A DNA stretch of 43,799 nt from Planctomycetales bacterium (GTDB lineage Bacteria > Planctomycetota > Planctomycetia > Isosphaerales > Isosphaeraceae): contig DAIDKV010000181.1 of the NCBI GenBank assembly GCA_027449865.1, positions 1-43,799 on the forward strand, given 5' to 3'. Of this stretch, positions 22,609 through 30,586 are shown piece after piece (positions within the stretch are counted from its first letter, which is position 1; each line of letters opens with the position of its first letter). A program made the position numbers and the translations under genes. Under the pieces are notes generated by a model. That model was not told the DNA's origin, did not search any database, and was given only the letters and a program-made list of their open reading frames with translations.

Positions 22609-24282
22609 TCAGGAGAAGAGCGACCAGTCTCCCGTCAAAATGGCCTCGGCGCCGAGCAGGGCGTTGGTCGTGGCGTGGGCGGCGACGGCATCGCCGAGCG
22701 AGCCGCGCCGGTGGTACGCATAGGCGTAGAGCATCCCGGCGATTGTTCCCTCGATCCATCGACCGTGCAGGACACCAAAGGCGACCGAGGAGAGGACAAG
22801 GGAAACCCAGGTGAATCGTCCGTGGGGGATCGAGCCGAAGTCGGCGGCGAGGATACGGCGGGCGAGGAAGCCGCGGAAGGCCAGCTCCTCGGCGATCGGG
22901 ACGGTGACAGCCGAGCCGATCGCCCGCGCCGTCAGCCAGGCGGCGGCGCCGGCGGGTCCGAGGGCGTCGAGCACGGTGGACCGGATCGGCGAGGTGCCGA
23001 TCGCGGCGGGCCACCGGGCCATCCAGAGCAGGAAGACCAGTCCGCCGATCGCTGGCGCGGCCCACGAGACCGACCACCGGATCGCCGCATACTCGCGCCG
23101 GTAGGCCCAGAGCGGAACGGCGACAGCCAGAAGCCGGATCGGATACCAGAGGTCCACCCCTCCGGCGGAGAAAGCGGCGCCGATCATCGAGGCGGCGACG
23201 ATCGCGAGCATCGGGGCCAGGTAGACGGCCTCGGGCGACGGGCCGGCATGGACCATGGTTTTTTGGGTGGGCTCGTCTCTCTCGCGGCGGAAGTATCGGG
23301 TGTGGCGGGCCGTCGCCAGGAGGCCCAGCGCCACGGCGTTGAACGCGAGCCATCCGGCCTGCGAGTGGAATCCGCCGAGCGCGACCTCGGGCGAGCCGAA
23401 CGTGCCGAGCAGGATGAGCAAGGTGATCCGCAGAACGTTCGCGGTCCAGATGGCCACCGTGCCGATCGGCAGGAGGAGCCAGGCGCGAGGGAAGCTCAGC
23501 CGGCGGCGGTCGAGCCAGAGATAGGCCGCCAGGAAGGCCAGAACCAGGCCGATCCCCTCGTATCCGGAGCACTCCGGCGCGATCGTCACCGAGAAGGTCT
23601 CGGTTCCGATGAGGGCTTCCGAGGGGACGTAGGTCATCGGCAGCCCGGTCGCGGCGAGCAGGAGATGGACCATCTCGAACGTCCATCGCCCCATCGGCCG
23701 CCAGAGCTCGCGCGCCATCAGTCCGGCGGCGGTCGCCGAGGCACCGACGGCCAGCGCGATCGCCCCGGTTCTCGCCCCCAGCCGGATCGAGGCGCCCCAC
23801 GACCGGGGAGGGATCATCGAGGCGGCCAGCGTCGCCGCCACCAGGAGGCCCACGAGCGCCCAGGCGACGATCCAGGTCACCCCGGTAGCCGCCCCATTCT
23901 CCAGCGCCGAGGTCATTCGCCAGAAGATCGCGAGCGTTCCAAAATGGAGCGCCAGCAGCGGCCAGGCCACGAAACCGCCCAGGCCCGCCTCGCGCGCTGG
24001 GCCTTCACCCAACCCCCGGCGACCGAAAAAGATCGCGGCCGCCGCCCCGGTCATCGCCACCACAATTCCGAGGCTCGAATGCCCCAAAAGCCAGGCCGCC
24101 CAGGCGGTGCTTCGACCATCCCCGCCCGATCCGGCCAGGATCGTCTCCCCGATCGTCCGGGCGTCGAACCGAAACGACAGAGCCATCGCCTCGGCCAGCA
24201 GCAGAATCGCCGACAGAGCAGGCCGCGCCAGAGCCCGCGGCGAGCCCATCAAGCCGGGCCTCTCGATCACTTCGGTGCTCAT
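22609..24282 (-). CDS. xrtE: Exosortase E/protease (XrtE-type fusion)
   Basis: A 557-residue polytopic membrane protein with two catalytic halves. The N-terminal half is an exosortase: Cys238 in APECSGYEGIGLVLAF, Arg285 in TANVLRITLL and His306 in GGFHSQAGW form the expected Cys-Arg-His set. The C-terminal half is a CAAX-prenyl-protease-like (CPBP) domain: EELAFRGFL (Glu465, Glu466, Arg470), FGVLHGRW (His506) and HATTN (His536, Asn540). This fusion is the family known as exosortase E/protease of the VPEID-CTERM system. It should cleave and process proteins with a PEID sorting signal, and one is encoded 76 bp upstream on the same strand. The start is the ATG at 24282; a TTG at 24333 would add 17 residues. 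Confidence 0.93.
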   Translation of the reverse strand: MSTEVIERPGLMGSPRALARPALSAILLLAEAMALSFRFDARTIGETILAGSGGDGRSTAWAAWLLGHSSLGIVVAMTGAAAAIFFGRRGLGEGPAREAGLGGFVAWPLLALHFGTLAIFWRMTSALENGAATGVTWIVAWALVGLLVAATLAASMIPPRSWGASIRLGARTGAIALAVGASATAAGLMARELWRPMGRWTFEMVHLLLAATGLPMTYVPSEALIGTETFSVTIAPECSGYEGIGLVLAFLAAYLWLDRRRLSFPRAWLLLPIGTVAIWTANVLRITLLILLGTFGSPEVALGGFHSQAGWLAFNAVALGLLATARHTRYFRRERDEPTQKTMVHAGPSPEAVYLAPMLAIVAASMIGAAFSAGGVDLWYPIRLLAVAVPLWAYRREYAAIRWSVSWAAPAIGGLVFLLWMARWPAAIGTSPIRSTVLDALGPAGAAAWLTARAIGSAVTVPIAEELAFRGFLARRILAADFGSIPHGRFTWVSLVLSSVAFGVLHGRWIEGTIAGMLYAYAYHRRGSLGDAVAAHATTNALLGAEAILTGDWSLFS

Positions 24283-24358
24283 CGCGTCGTTCAACCCACC
24301 CCCTGGAAGAGACGACGCGACGTCCGGAGCCAAAAAGCCCCGGACGCCGCCCCGGAAA

Positions 24359-24547
24359 TCAAGCCTTGCGGCCCTTGCCCGTCAGCCAGAACGCTCCGCC
24401 AACCAGCAGAGTCAGCGCGCTACCCATCGAGCCCGGATCGATCTCAGGAGTCGGATTCGGCCCGCCAGCGACGGCCGCCGTCGAGATCCCCGCCACGATC
24501 AGAGCCAGACCAAGCACGCGGGCCATTCCACCAAAAGCCTTCTTCAT
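24359..24547 (-). CDS. PEID (VPEID-CTERM-like) sorting-signal protein
   Basis: A 62-residue protein consisting almost only of targeting signals. Residues 1-27 are a signal peptide (MKKAFGGMARVLGLALIVAG then ISTAAVA). PTPEIDPGS (32-40) matches the VPEID-type motif with Thr in place of Val. A hydrophobic span (SALTLLVGGAFWL) and GKGRKA end it. After both cuts only about ten residues would remain free. It is the likely substrate of the exosortase E/protease gene directly downstream, and the two are probably cotranscribed. GGAGAG lies 7 bp before the ATG at 24547. The upstream in-frame extension lacks a signal-like sequence and is rejected. Confidence 0.88.
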   Translation of the reverse strand: MKKAFGGMARVLGLALIVAGISTAAVAGGPNPTPEIDPGSMGSALTLLVGGAFWLTGKGRKA

Positions 24548-25258
24548 CGTAATGCTCTCCAAGAAGTCCGATGAAAAACCATTCTTCAATACCAAACAAC
24601 CAAAGCCCAATCCCATCGCAAGGAGCGCGCAGTCGGGACGGCTCCGTACCGCTCATTACGGGACGGGAAGATCCACAAGTCTTCTTTCCCTTCGGATTCA
24701 CCGGAAACCCACCGCCTCATTGCGGCCGGCCCGCGGGCTTTCCCTCATGGTCGTCGGATCATCCCGGGACCATCTCCATGTCCATCTCCATTTCCCGACC
24801 TTGCATCTCATTGTCAGCGGGATCAGTAACTCACAGTGCTTTGGATGAAGCCATTAGATCGAGCGACAACTTTTCTCGCAACCACCCAGGCCCCACATAA
24901 TAGGATTTTTCATGCAAGCCACACCAAAAAATTCTCCGTCCCGCCAGATCCGACAACGTTTCAAACAAAATCGGCCTGAATCGTGAGGATCTGCGGCAAC
25001 ACGCTTTTTAAATAAGAAACGCCGGCGCCTTCTGGTGTTGCCTTCGATCAACGCCGCCCCGCCCTGAATTCCCAGGGAAGCCAATTCGAATATTCGGGTC
25101 GGATGATCCTCATTTCAGGGGTGGGGGTCGAGGCTGAAATGAAGCGGGCGTTCGGGTAAACTCAGGAGTGAGGGAGGGGGCGCCGATGGGCTGCGGCGCG
25201 GTTGGGTTTGGATGGGATCGGGGGCGCGACGAGACGAGGAAAAAAAGGCGGGCCGACG
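24548..25258. other. Long intergenic region, no gene recognised
   Basis: About 710 bp between divergent genes. Base composition is less GC-rich than the rest, especially at 24880-25030. It must contain the promoter of the exosortase unit. CATTTCAG (25111-25118) and CTGAAATG (25134-25141) form a modest hairpin. Open frames here have poor codon use and no recognisable product. Confidence 0.5.
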
Positions 25259-25825
25259 ATGTTGCAGGGAATCCATCGATACACCCCCCGGCAGTTTCGC
25301 AGGGCGATCGAGGCCAGGGTCTTTGGGGAGGATCGCGTCGAGCTTCTGGGGGGGGTGGCTTTTGTCATGTCGGAGAATCCGCCGCATATTGTCGCGACAT
25401 CCTGCCTGCTGGACCAGTTAAGGGCGGTGGCGCCCCCGCCGCGGTGGTTCGCGAACAAGGAGCACCGCCTGGCGGTCGGGAGCTGGCGGCCGGTCGCCGA
25501 TGGAGTTGTTCTTCGAGGGCCCCGATCGAGCTACAGCACCCGACTGGCACGCGCTATCGATGTCGTTCTCCTGGCTGAGGTCTCGGACACGACCTATGCG
25601 CGCGACGTCGGGCCGAAGCTGCGGAAGTATGCGACCCATGGAATCCCGGTCTACTGGATTGTTGACCTGAATCGTCGGATCGTCGAGGTGCATACTCAGC
25701 CTTACGAGAAGGGAAAGCTGGCGGGATACGCGCTTTGCCGGATCTACCGGGAGGGCGAATCGATTCCGGTCGAGCTGGATGGCGAGGCGGCGGGGCAGGT
25801 CGCGGTGTTGGAGTTGTTGCCGTAA
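25259..25825 (+). CDS. Uma2-family (DUF820) PD-(D/E)XK-like protein
   Basis: A 188-residue protein of the Uma2 family, very abundant in planctomycetes and cyanobacteria. The fold is related to PD-(D/E)XK restriction nucleases. The N-terminus (YTPRQFRRAIEARVFGEDRV then ELLGG) carries the first acidic position. AIDVVLLAEVSDTT holds the Asp and Glu, and RDVGPKLRKYATHGIPVYWI holds the Lys-containing helix typical of the family. Nuclease activity has not generally been shown for Uma2 proteins. The start is the ATG at 25259, after AAGGCGGG. No partner gene lies next to it; the flippase begins about 100 bp downstream. Confidence 0.9.
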   Translation: MLQGIHRYTPRQFRRAIEARVFGEDRVELLGGVAFVMSENPPHIVATSCLLDQLRAVAPPPRWFANKEHRLAVGSWRPVADGVVLRGPRSSYSTRLARAIDVVLLAEVSDTTYARDVGPKLRKYATHGIPVYWIVDLNRRIVEVHTQPYEKGKLAGYALCRIYREGESIPVELDGEAAGQVAVLELLP

Positions 25826-25925
25826 CGGTTTGCGTTTGGGGTTCCGGGCTTTCCGGGGGCCGGCTATGATGTCGGCGCTTCGGTCGAGGAGCGAACGAAG
25901 AGTGACCCCCGCGAGGAAGGATCCC

Positions 25926-27566
25926 GTGAGCCCCGCCAGCACCGCTTCCGCACATGCGCCCCCGGTCTCGATCGCGAATCGCCCGATGCCGCCCGTGCTG
26001 GGCCGACTGCTGAGCGGGACGTTCTGGCTGGCGCTCCGGGTGCCGATGCAGATCGTCTTCACGCTCCTGACGACCCGGCTGGTCTTGCAGGCGATCGGCC
26101 CGATCGAAAATGGGGCCTACAACTTCGCCTGGGGTTTCGGCTTCTTTCAGTTCCTCTTCGAGTTCGGCGCCAGCTCGGCGCTTCAGCGCCAGATCTCCGA
26201 CGCATGGACGCGGGGCGACCGCGAGGCCGTGGATCGGTCGATCGCCTGCGGGATGAACTTCTACGCGGCGACGGCGATCATGCAGTCGCTGGCTCTGATC
26301 GGGGTGGCCTATCTCTCGCTGCCGCACTCGGGCCTTTTGCCCGAGTCGTATCCGCTGGTGATCCGGCTGCTCTGGCTCCAGGCGATCACGTCGCCCTGCT
26401 TCGGGCTCTCGATCGTGATCACCAGCGTCTTGCAGGCGGCCCGGCGCTACGATTTCGTCCCTCGGTTCGAGATCCTGATCGCGATCCTCCGGTTCGCGGT
26501 GCTGGTCGCCGGGCTACACTTCGGCTGCGATGCCGACGGCCGGATGACGACCAGCACCTTCTTCGGGGTCGTCGTCACCCAGACGGCCGTGCAGGTCGCC
26601 CTGGGGATCGGGCCGGCGCTCTGGGTGATGACCCGCGAACTCGGATACGCGCCGCACTTCGGCGGAGCCCGGTGGGCCGATTACCGGGTGCTGATGCACT
26701 TCAGCGCCTTCGTGGCGCTGATCCAGATCAGCGTGGTCCTGGCCGACAAGCTCGATACGACAGTCCTCGGGTTCATGCTCGACAAGGGGTCGGCGGAGCA
26801 GGCGACGTCGGTCTACGGGGTGGTGAGCAAGCCGTTCGCGCAGCTCCGGCAGATGGGCTGGATGCTCGCTCATATGGTAATGCCCGCAGTGGCGAGTCTG
26901 GCGGCGGCGCGAGACGAGCGGGGTCTGGAGCGGGTGAAGTACGACGGGAGCCGGCTGCACATCGGCGTCCTGGCGCCGGTCGGCTTGCTGGCGTTCGTCC
27001 ACGCCGGGCCGTTCCTCTCGCTCTGGATGGGTCAAACGCTCGGCTACGACGCCAGCCAGGAGGCCCCGCTGATGCGGCTCTTCCTGGTCGCGACGCTTCC
27101 GCTGGTTCTCTCGGTCCCGGTGCAGATGTCGATCGGGCTGAACCGGATCAGCGTGATCGCGATCGCGGCGCTGGCGGGCTCCGTGGTGAACCTGCCGCTG
27201 AGCTGCTACCTGACGGCGAAAATGGGGGTCGCGGGGGTGATCTGGGGGACCGTTTTGACGACGCTCTTCTCAAACCTGCTGGTGCCGGGGATCTACGTCT
27301 TCCGCGGGTTGAAGATCGACATCCCCACGTATCTGCGACGGACCCTCGCTCCGCCGATGGCTGGATCCGCGGCGCTGCTGGCGGTGGCCGGGGTGCTGCT
27401 TGCGCTGATGCCGATCCCCGGACCTGGGGCGCCCTCCTCCCTCCGATGGACAATGCTCGTGGTGCACCTCGCCGCTGGGTCGCTCGCCTATCTCGTCGGC
27501 TACGTGCTCGTTCCGACCGGGCGAGGCGACCTGGCTGCGCTCGCGGGTCGATTCCGGCGGAGGTAG
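25926..27566 (+). CDS. MOP-superfamily polysaccharide flippase
   Basis: About 546 residues with twelve to fourteen membrane spans, the layout of Wzx/MOP lipid-linked oligosaccharide flippases. The first span (GTFWLALRVPMQIVFTLL) and the following LVLQAIGPIENGAYNFAWGF fit the family's conserved start. DKLDTTVLGF is the typical mid-protein loop. It would move undecaprenyl-linked sugars across the inner membrane. GTG at 25926 is chosen because GAGGAAGG lies seven bases upstream; GTG at 25902 and ATG at 25866 are alternatives adding 8 or 20 residues. It stands apart from the GT4 and GT87 genes but could serve the same surface glycan. Confidence 0.85.
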   Translation: MSPASTASAHAPPVSIANRPMPPVLGRLLSGTFWLALRVPMQIVFTLLTTRLVLQAIGPIENGAYNFAWGFGFFQFLFEFGASSALQRQISDAWTRGDREAVDRSIACGMNFYAATAIMQSLALIGVAYLSLPHSGLLPESYPLVIRLLWLQAITSPCFGLSIVITSVLQAARRYDFVPRFEILIAILRFAVLVAGLHFGCDADGRMTTSTFFGVVVTQTAVQVALGIGPALWVMTRELGYAPHFGGARWADYRVLMHFSAFVALIQISVVLADKLDTTVLGFMLDKGSAEQATSVYGVVSKPFAQLRQMGWMLAHMVMPAVASLAAARDERGLERVKYDGSRLHIGVLAPVGLLAFVHAGPFLSLWMGQTLGYDASQEAPLMRLFLVATLPLVLSVPVQMSIGLNRISVIAIAALAGSVVNLPLSCYLTAKMGVAGVIWGTVLTTLFSNLLVPGIYVFRGLKIDIPTYLRRTLAPPMAGSAALLAVAGVLLALMPIPGPGAPSSLRWTMLVVHLAAGSLAYLVGYVLVPTGRGDLAALAGRFRRR

Positions 27567-27660
27567 TCGGCGGAGCTGGAATCCCTCGACAGTGAACCTC
27601 GCCCGCCGGAAGATGGAGACGAAAGACCGGCCGTCCCCTGTTCCTCGCGAGGCCCATCCG

Positions 27661-28299
27661 ATGGCACTCGATGAATTCTTCCAGAATGTGAATCTCGCGG
27701 CCTCGCAACTCTGGCCGAACGTCCGGGCCGAACCCCCGCTGGACGAGGACCAGTACTCGACGATGCTCAACCGGGCGTCGCGCTGGCTGACGCCGGCCGT
27801 CGTCGATGGTTTCGACCTCGCCGACTTCGGATGCCTCACCCACTCCGAACGATCGGAACTTGAAGAGAGCGTCGCAGATTATCGATCGATCGCGGGCGCC
27901 GTCCCCGATCGTTCGGGGCCGACCGACGAGCAATTCCGGCGGGGCCTGGAAGCGCTGAGGAGGATCCTGGATATCCTCCGGCCCGATCGGTATCCCGATG
28001 TCGATGCCTTCCGGGCGGCCAAGGTGCTGGAGAACCTTCAACTCCCCGCGGATCTCCGCGAAAAGGTCGATCGGATCATCGAGCGGTTCGAACTCGACGG
28101 AACGGGAGACACCGGCATCTGGATATGGGTTATTCTGAAAGAGGACGTCCTCTGGGATCAGGCGTCGATCCGTGACCGGGATCGGATCAGCCGATCGATC
28201 GAGGCGGCCCTGCGTCGGCATCACATCGTCATGCGGCCCTATATTCATTTTCGTAGCTTCTCCGAACAGCGCGACGTGGAGCTTGGCCTCGTCAGATGA
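27661..28299 (+). CDS. Unknown protein paired with a HEPN gene
   Basis: A 212-residue soluble protein not assigned to a named family. The N-terminal part is mainly helical, ending near residue 150. The C-terminal 70 residues contain strand-like segments TGIWIWVILKEDVLW and MRPYIHFRSFSEQ around a helix RDRISRSIEAALRRH. This is reminiscent of the beta core of small nucleotidyltransferase-type partners but lacks a clear GS-x9-DxD motif. Its stop overlaps the start of the HEPN gene by 4 bp, so the two are almost certainly cotranslated. By analogy with MNT-HEPN pairs it may be an antitoxin or sensor (inference only). The ATG at 27661 follows GCGAGG. Confidence 0.72.
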   Translation: MALDEFFQNVNLAASQLWPNVRAEPPLDEDQYSTMLNRASRWLTPAVVDGFDLADFGCLTHSERSELEESVADYRSIAGAVPDRSGPTDEQFRRGLEALRRILDILRPDRYPDVDAFRAAKVLENLQLPADLREKVDRIIERFELDGTGDTGIWIWVILKEDVLWDQASIRDRDRISRSIEAALRRHHIVMRPYIHFRSFSEQRDVELGLVR

Positions 28300-29147
28300 G
28301 TCTTCACCGCGACCTCCTCGAACAGGCGCGGCACCTGGCCGTCCGGGACCGGAGCCGACCCCGGCAGGCGAATCTGCGCCGGGCGATCTCGACGGCCTTC
28401 TATGCTCTCTTCCACCTGCTGGTGGACGAGGCCACCCGCGCACTGATCGCCGATCCGGCTTTGCGTCCGCTCGTGGGCCGGGCCTTCGACCACGGCGACA
28501 TGAAGAACGCATCCCAGATCTTCTTCGAGGCGACCCGGCTTCCCACGGACGTAGCTGAGCTTGCCGGTTCGGTAATCCCGCCCGACCTTCGGCTTGTCGC
28601 CGGGTGCTTCGTCCGGCTTCAGGGTGAGCGACACGCCGCGGATTACAAGACGGATCGCGTCTTCACACGCGACGAGGCCATCGACCTCGTCCGCCAGGTG
28701 GAGGAGGCTTTCGAAGCGTGGGGCCGGATCCGAAAGCAGCCCATCGCCCGGGTCTACCTGGTCTCGATGATGCTCTGGAGGAGAAGACGCTGCTCCGCGG
28801 CGATGGACGCCCGGCTCCGGGTCGGTCATACTCGTCTCGGCACCGGCCGATCCGCGGCGATTTGGGCGGCCTATCTCTCCGGGCCGCGGCGTCGCGATCA
28901 TCGAAACACACTTCCATCAAGGGGAGTTGAATTCCAACATGAAGCGCATCCGGATGGCGATGCTCGCGGCGGTCGCCGTCGCGCCGGCGATCGCGATGGC
29001 CCGTCCGCACGACGATCCGAAGAAGTCTCCGTCGACGCCCAGTCACGCGACGAGCCCAGCGCCCGGGCCCGGCGGCGAGTCGAAGGCCGTTACGAAGGCG
29101 ATCCTCGACGAGATCGACAGGCACTCGGAATTGATGGCGAACCTTGA
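28296..29147 (+). CDS. HEPN-domain protein with out-of-place C-terminal extension
   Basis: The open frame gives 283 residues, but only about the first 165 look genuine. Residues 28-45 (RRAISTAFYALFHLLVDE) form the HEPN core helix, and RHAADYKTDRVFTRDEA (112-128) matches the second conserved HEPN block. HEPN proteins are often RNases in toxin or defence modules. The natural end is probably near YLVSMMLWRRRR (154-165). After this the frame runs on as Arg/Gly-rich sequence and overlaps the first 209 bp of the M28 peptidase gene in another frame. This suggests a lost stop or a frameshift near 28790. It overlaps its upstream partner by 4 bp. Confidence 0.75.
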   Translation: MSLHRDLLEQARHLAVRDRSRPRQANLRRAISTAFYALFHLLVDEATRALIADPALRPLVGRAFDHGDMKNASQIFFEATRLPTDVAELAGSVIPPDLRLVAGCFVRLQGERHAADYKTDRVFTRDEAIDLVRQVEEAFEAWGRIRKQPIARVYLVSMMLWRRRRCSAAMDARLRVGHTRLGTGRSAAIWAAYLSGPRRRDHRNTLPSRGVEFQHEAHPDGDARGGRRRAGDRDGPSARRSEEVSVDAQSRDEPSARARRRVEGRYEGDPRRDRQALGIDGEP

Positions 29148-30531
29148 GCATCTCTGCGACCTGATCGGCCCCAGGCTGACCGGTTCGCCGGGGCTCCTCA
29201 AGGCGAACCAGTGGACCCGCGATCGGTTCCAGCAATACGGGCTTTCGGACGCGCATCTGGAGCCGTGGTCGATCCACCGGGGCTGGACCCGCGGCCAGGC
29301 CAGGGGTCGGATCGTCACGCCGACCGAGCAGAGGCTCCTCGTCGAGTCGGCCGGGTGGTCGCCCTCGACGAAGGGGGCGGTCCGAGGGCCGGTCGTCCAC
29401 GTCCGGGCCGAGTCGACCGACGAGCTCTCGGCCTACAAGGGACGCCTGAAGGGCGCCTGGGTGATCCTGGCGGAGGTCTCGGTCCAGCCGGCTCCGGGAC
29501 GCCCCGCGCCGAGCCTCGAGGCGCAGATGCAGCGCCGGATGCGCGACTTCCGCAAGATGATGGCCTTCCGCCAGGGGCTCCGAAAATTCCTGACCGACGA
29601 GGGGATCGCGGGCGTCCTTCGCGACTCGAACAAGGAGCACGGCCTGGTCGACATGACGACCGCCGTGGCGAACTACACCGAGTCTCCGTACCCCGAGGCG
29701 TTCCTGACGACCGAATCCTACGGCCTGATCTGGCGCCTGCTGAAGCGAGGGCCGGTCGAGGTGGAGATCGAGCTGAAGAACACCTTCAGCGAGGGACCGG
29801 TCGAGGTGTATAACACGGTCGCCGAGCTGCCGGGAGTCGAGAAGCCCGACGAGGTGGTGATCCTCGGCGGCCACATCGATAGCTGGGACCTCGGCACCGG
29901 TGCCACCGACGACGGCACCGGAATCATGGCCGTTCTGGAGGCCGCACGGGCGCTGAAGGCGGTCGGCGTGAAGCCCAGGCGGACGATCCGGTTCGTCCTC
30001 TTCTCGGGCGAGGAACAGGGCCTGCACGGGTCGAGAGCGTACGCGCGATCGCACGCGAAGGAAATGAACAAAATTTCCGGCGTCCTGGTCCACGACACCG
30101 GAACGGGGCGGGTCAAGTCGATCGGGCTGGAGGGTCGCTACGACCTTCGCGAGGTGATGGACAAGGTGGTCGAGCCGTTCAAGGACGAGGTGAAGCTCGA
30201 GGAATTGAGCCTCCGGAGCCTGATGGGAACGGATCACCAGTCGTTCCTGCCGAGGGGTGTCCCGGCGTTCGCGGTGATCCAGGACATGGCCGAGTACCGC
30301 AAGACGCACCACACCGAGAGCGACACCTTCGACAAGGTGTACTCCGACGAGATCAACCAGGGGGCCAAGGTGATCGCCGCCTGGGCGTACAACGTGGCGA
30401 TGCTCCCCGACCTGCTCCCCCGCGACCCTCGGCCGGGAAAGCCCAGTCCCTTCTCCGCGCCCGAGTTCCTCCAGCCGGGCGAGAAGGAACCCGCCAGCGG
30501 TGATCGCGTCGCGGACGGATCGAAGCGGTGA
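28939..30531 (+). CDS. Secreted M28-family metallopeptidase
   Basis: A 530-residue zinc aminopeptidase-like protein. A signal peptide (MKRIRMAMLAAVAVAPAIAM) is followed by a low-complexity linker. Residues about 120-290 hold the inserted PA-like domain. The catalytic domain has the M28 zinc ligands: His312 and Asp314 in GGHIDSWD, Asp324 in GATDDGTG, Glu358/Glu359 in FSGEEQGLHGS, Asp386 and His457/458 in KTHHTES. It would hydrolyse peptides in the periplasm or outside. The ATG at 28939 is preceded by AAGGGGAG at a rather long 13-bp distance; a TTG at 28927 is the alternative. The upstream HEPN frame runs into this gene, which is unlikely to be natural. Confidence 0.93.
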   Translation: MKRIRMAMLAAVAVAPAIAMARPHDDPKKSPSTPSHATSPAPGPGGESKAVTKAILDEIDRHSELMANLEHLCDLIGPRLTGSPGLLKANQWTRDRFQQYGLSDAHLEPWSIHRGWTRGQARGRIVTPTEQRLLVESAGWSPSTKGAVRGPVVHVRAESTDELSAYKGRLKGAWVILAEVSVQPAPGRPAPSLEAQMQRRMRDFRKMMAFRQGLRKFLTDEGIAGVLRDSNKEHGLVDMTTAVANYTESPYPEAFLTTESYGLIWRLLKRGPVEVEIELKNTFSEGPVEVYNTVAELPGVEKPDEVVILGGHIDSWDLGTGATDDGTGIMAVLEAARALKAVGVKPRRTIRFVLFSGEEQGLHGSRAYARSHAKEMNKISGVLVHDTGTGRVKSIGLEGRYDLREVMDKVVEPFKDEVKLEELSLRSLMGTDHQSFLPRGVPAFAVIQDMAEYRKTHHTESDTFDKVYSDEINQGAKVIAAWAYNVAMLPDLLPRDPRPGKPSPFSAPEFLQPGEKEPASGDRVADGSKR

Positions 30532-30545
30532 ACGATCCGGCGTCC

Positions 30546-30571
30546 GGCGCGGGTGGACTTCCGCCCGCGCC
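30546..30571. terminator. Bidirectional hairpin terminator
   Basis: GGCGCGGG (30546-30553) pairs perfectly with CCCGCGCC (30564-30571). It fills the 55-bp gap between the convergent peptidase and M56 genes. No T-run follows on either side. Confidence 0.55.
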
Positions 30572-30586
30572 AGGACCGACCGGGCC

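Noticed and set aside
24571-24900. Small plus-strand gene in the 24.6-24.9 kb gap
   Set aside because: No ribosome site, no recognisable domain and composition unlike genes here.
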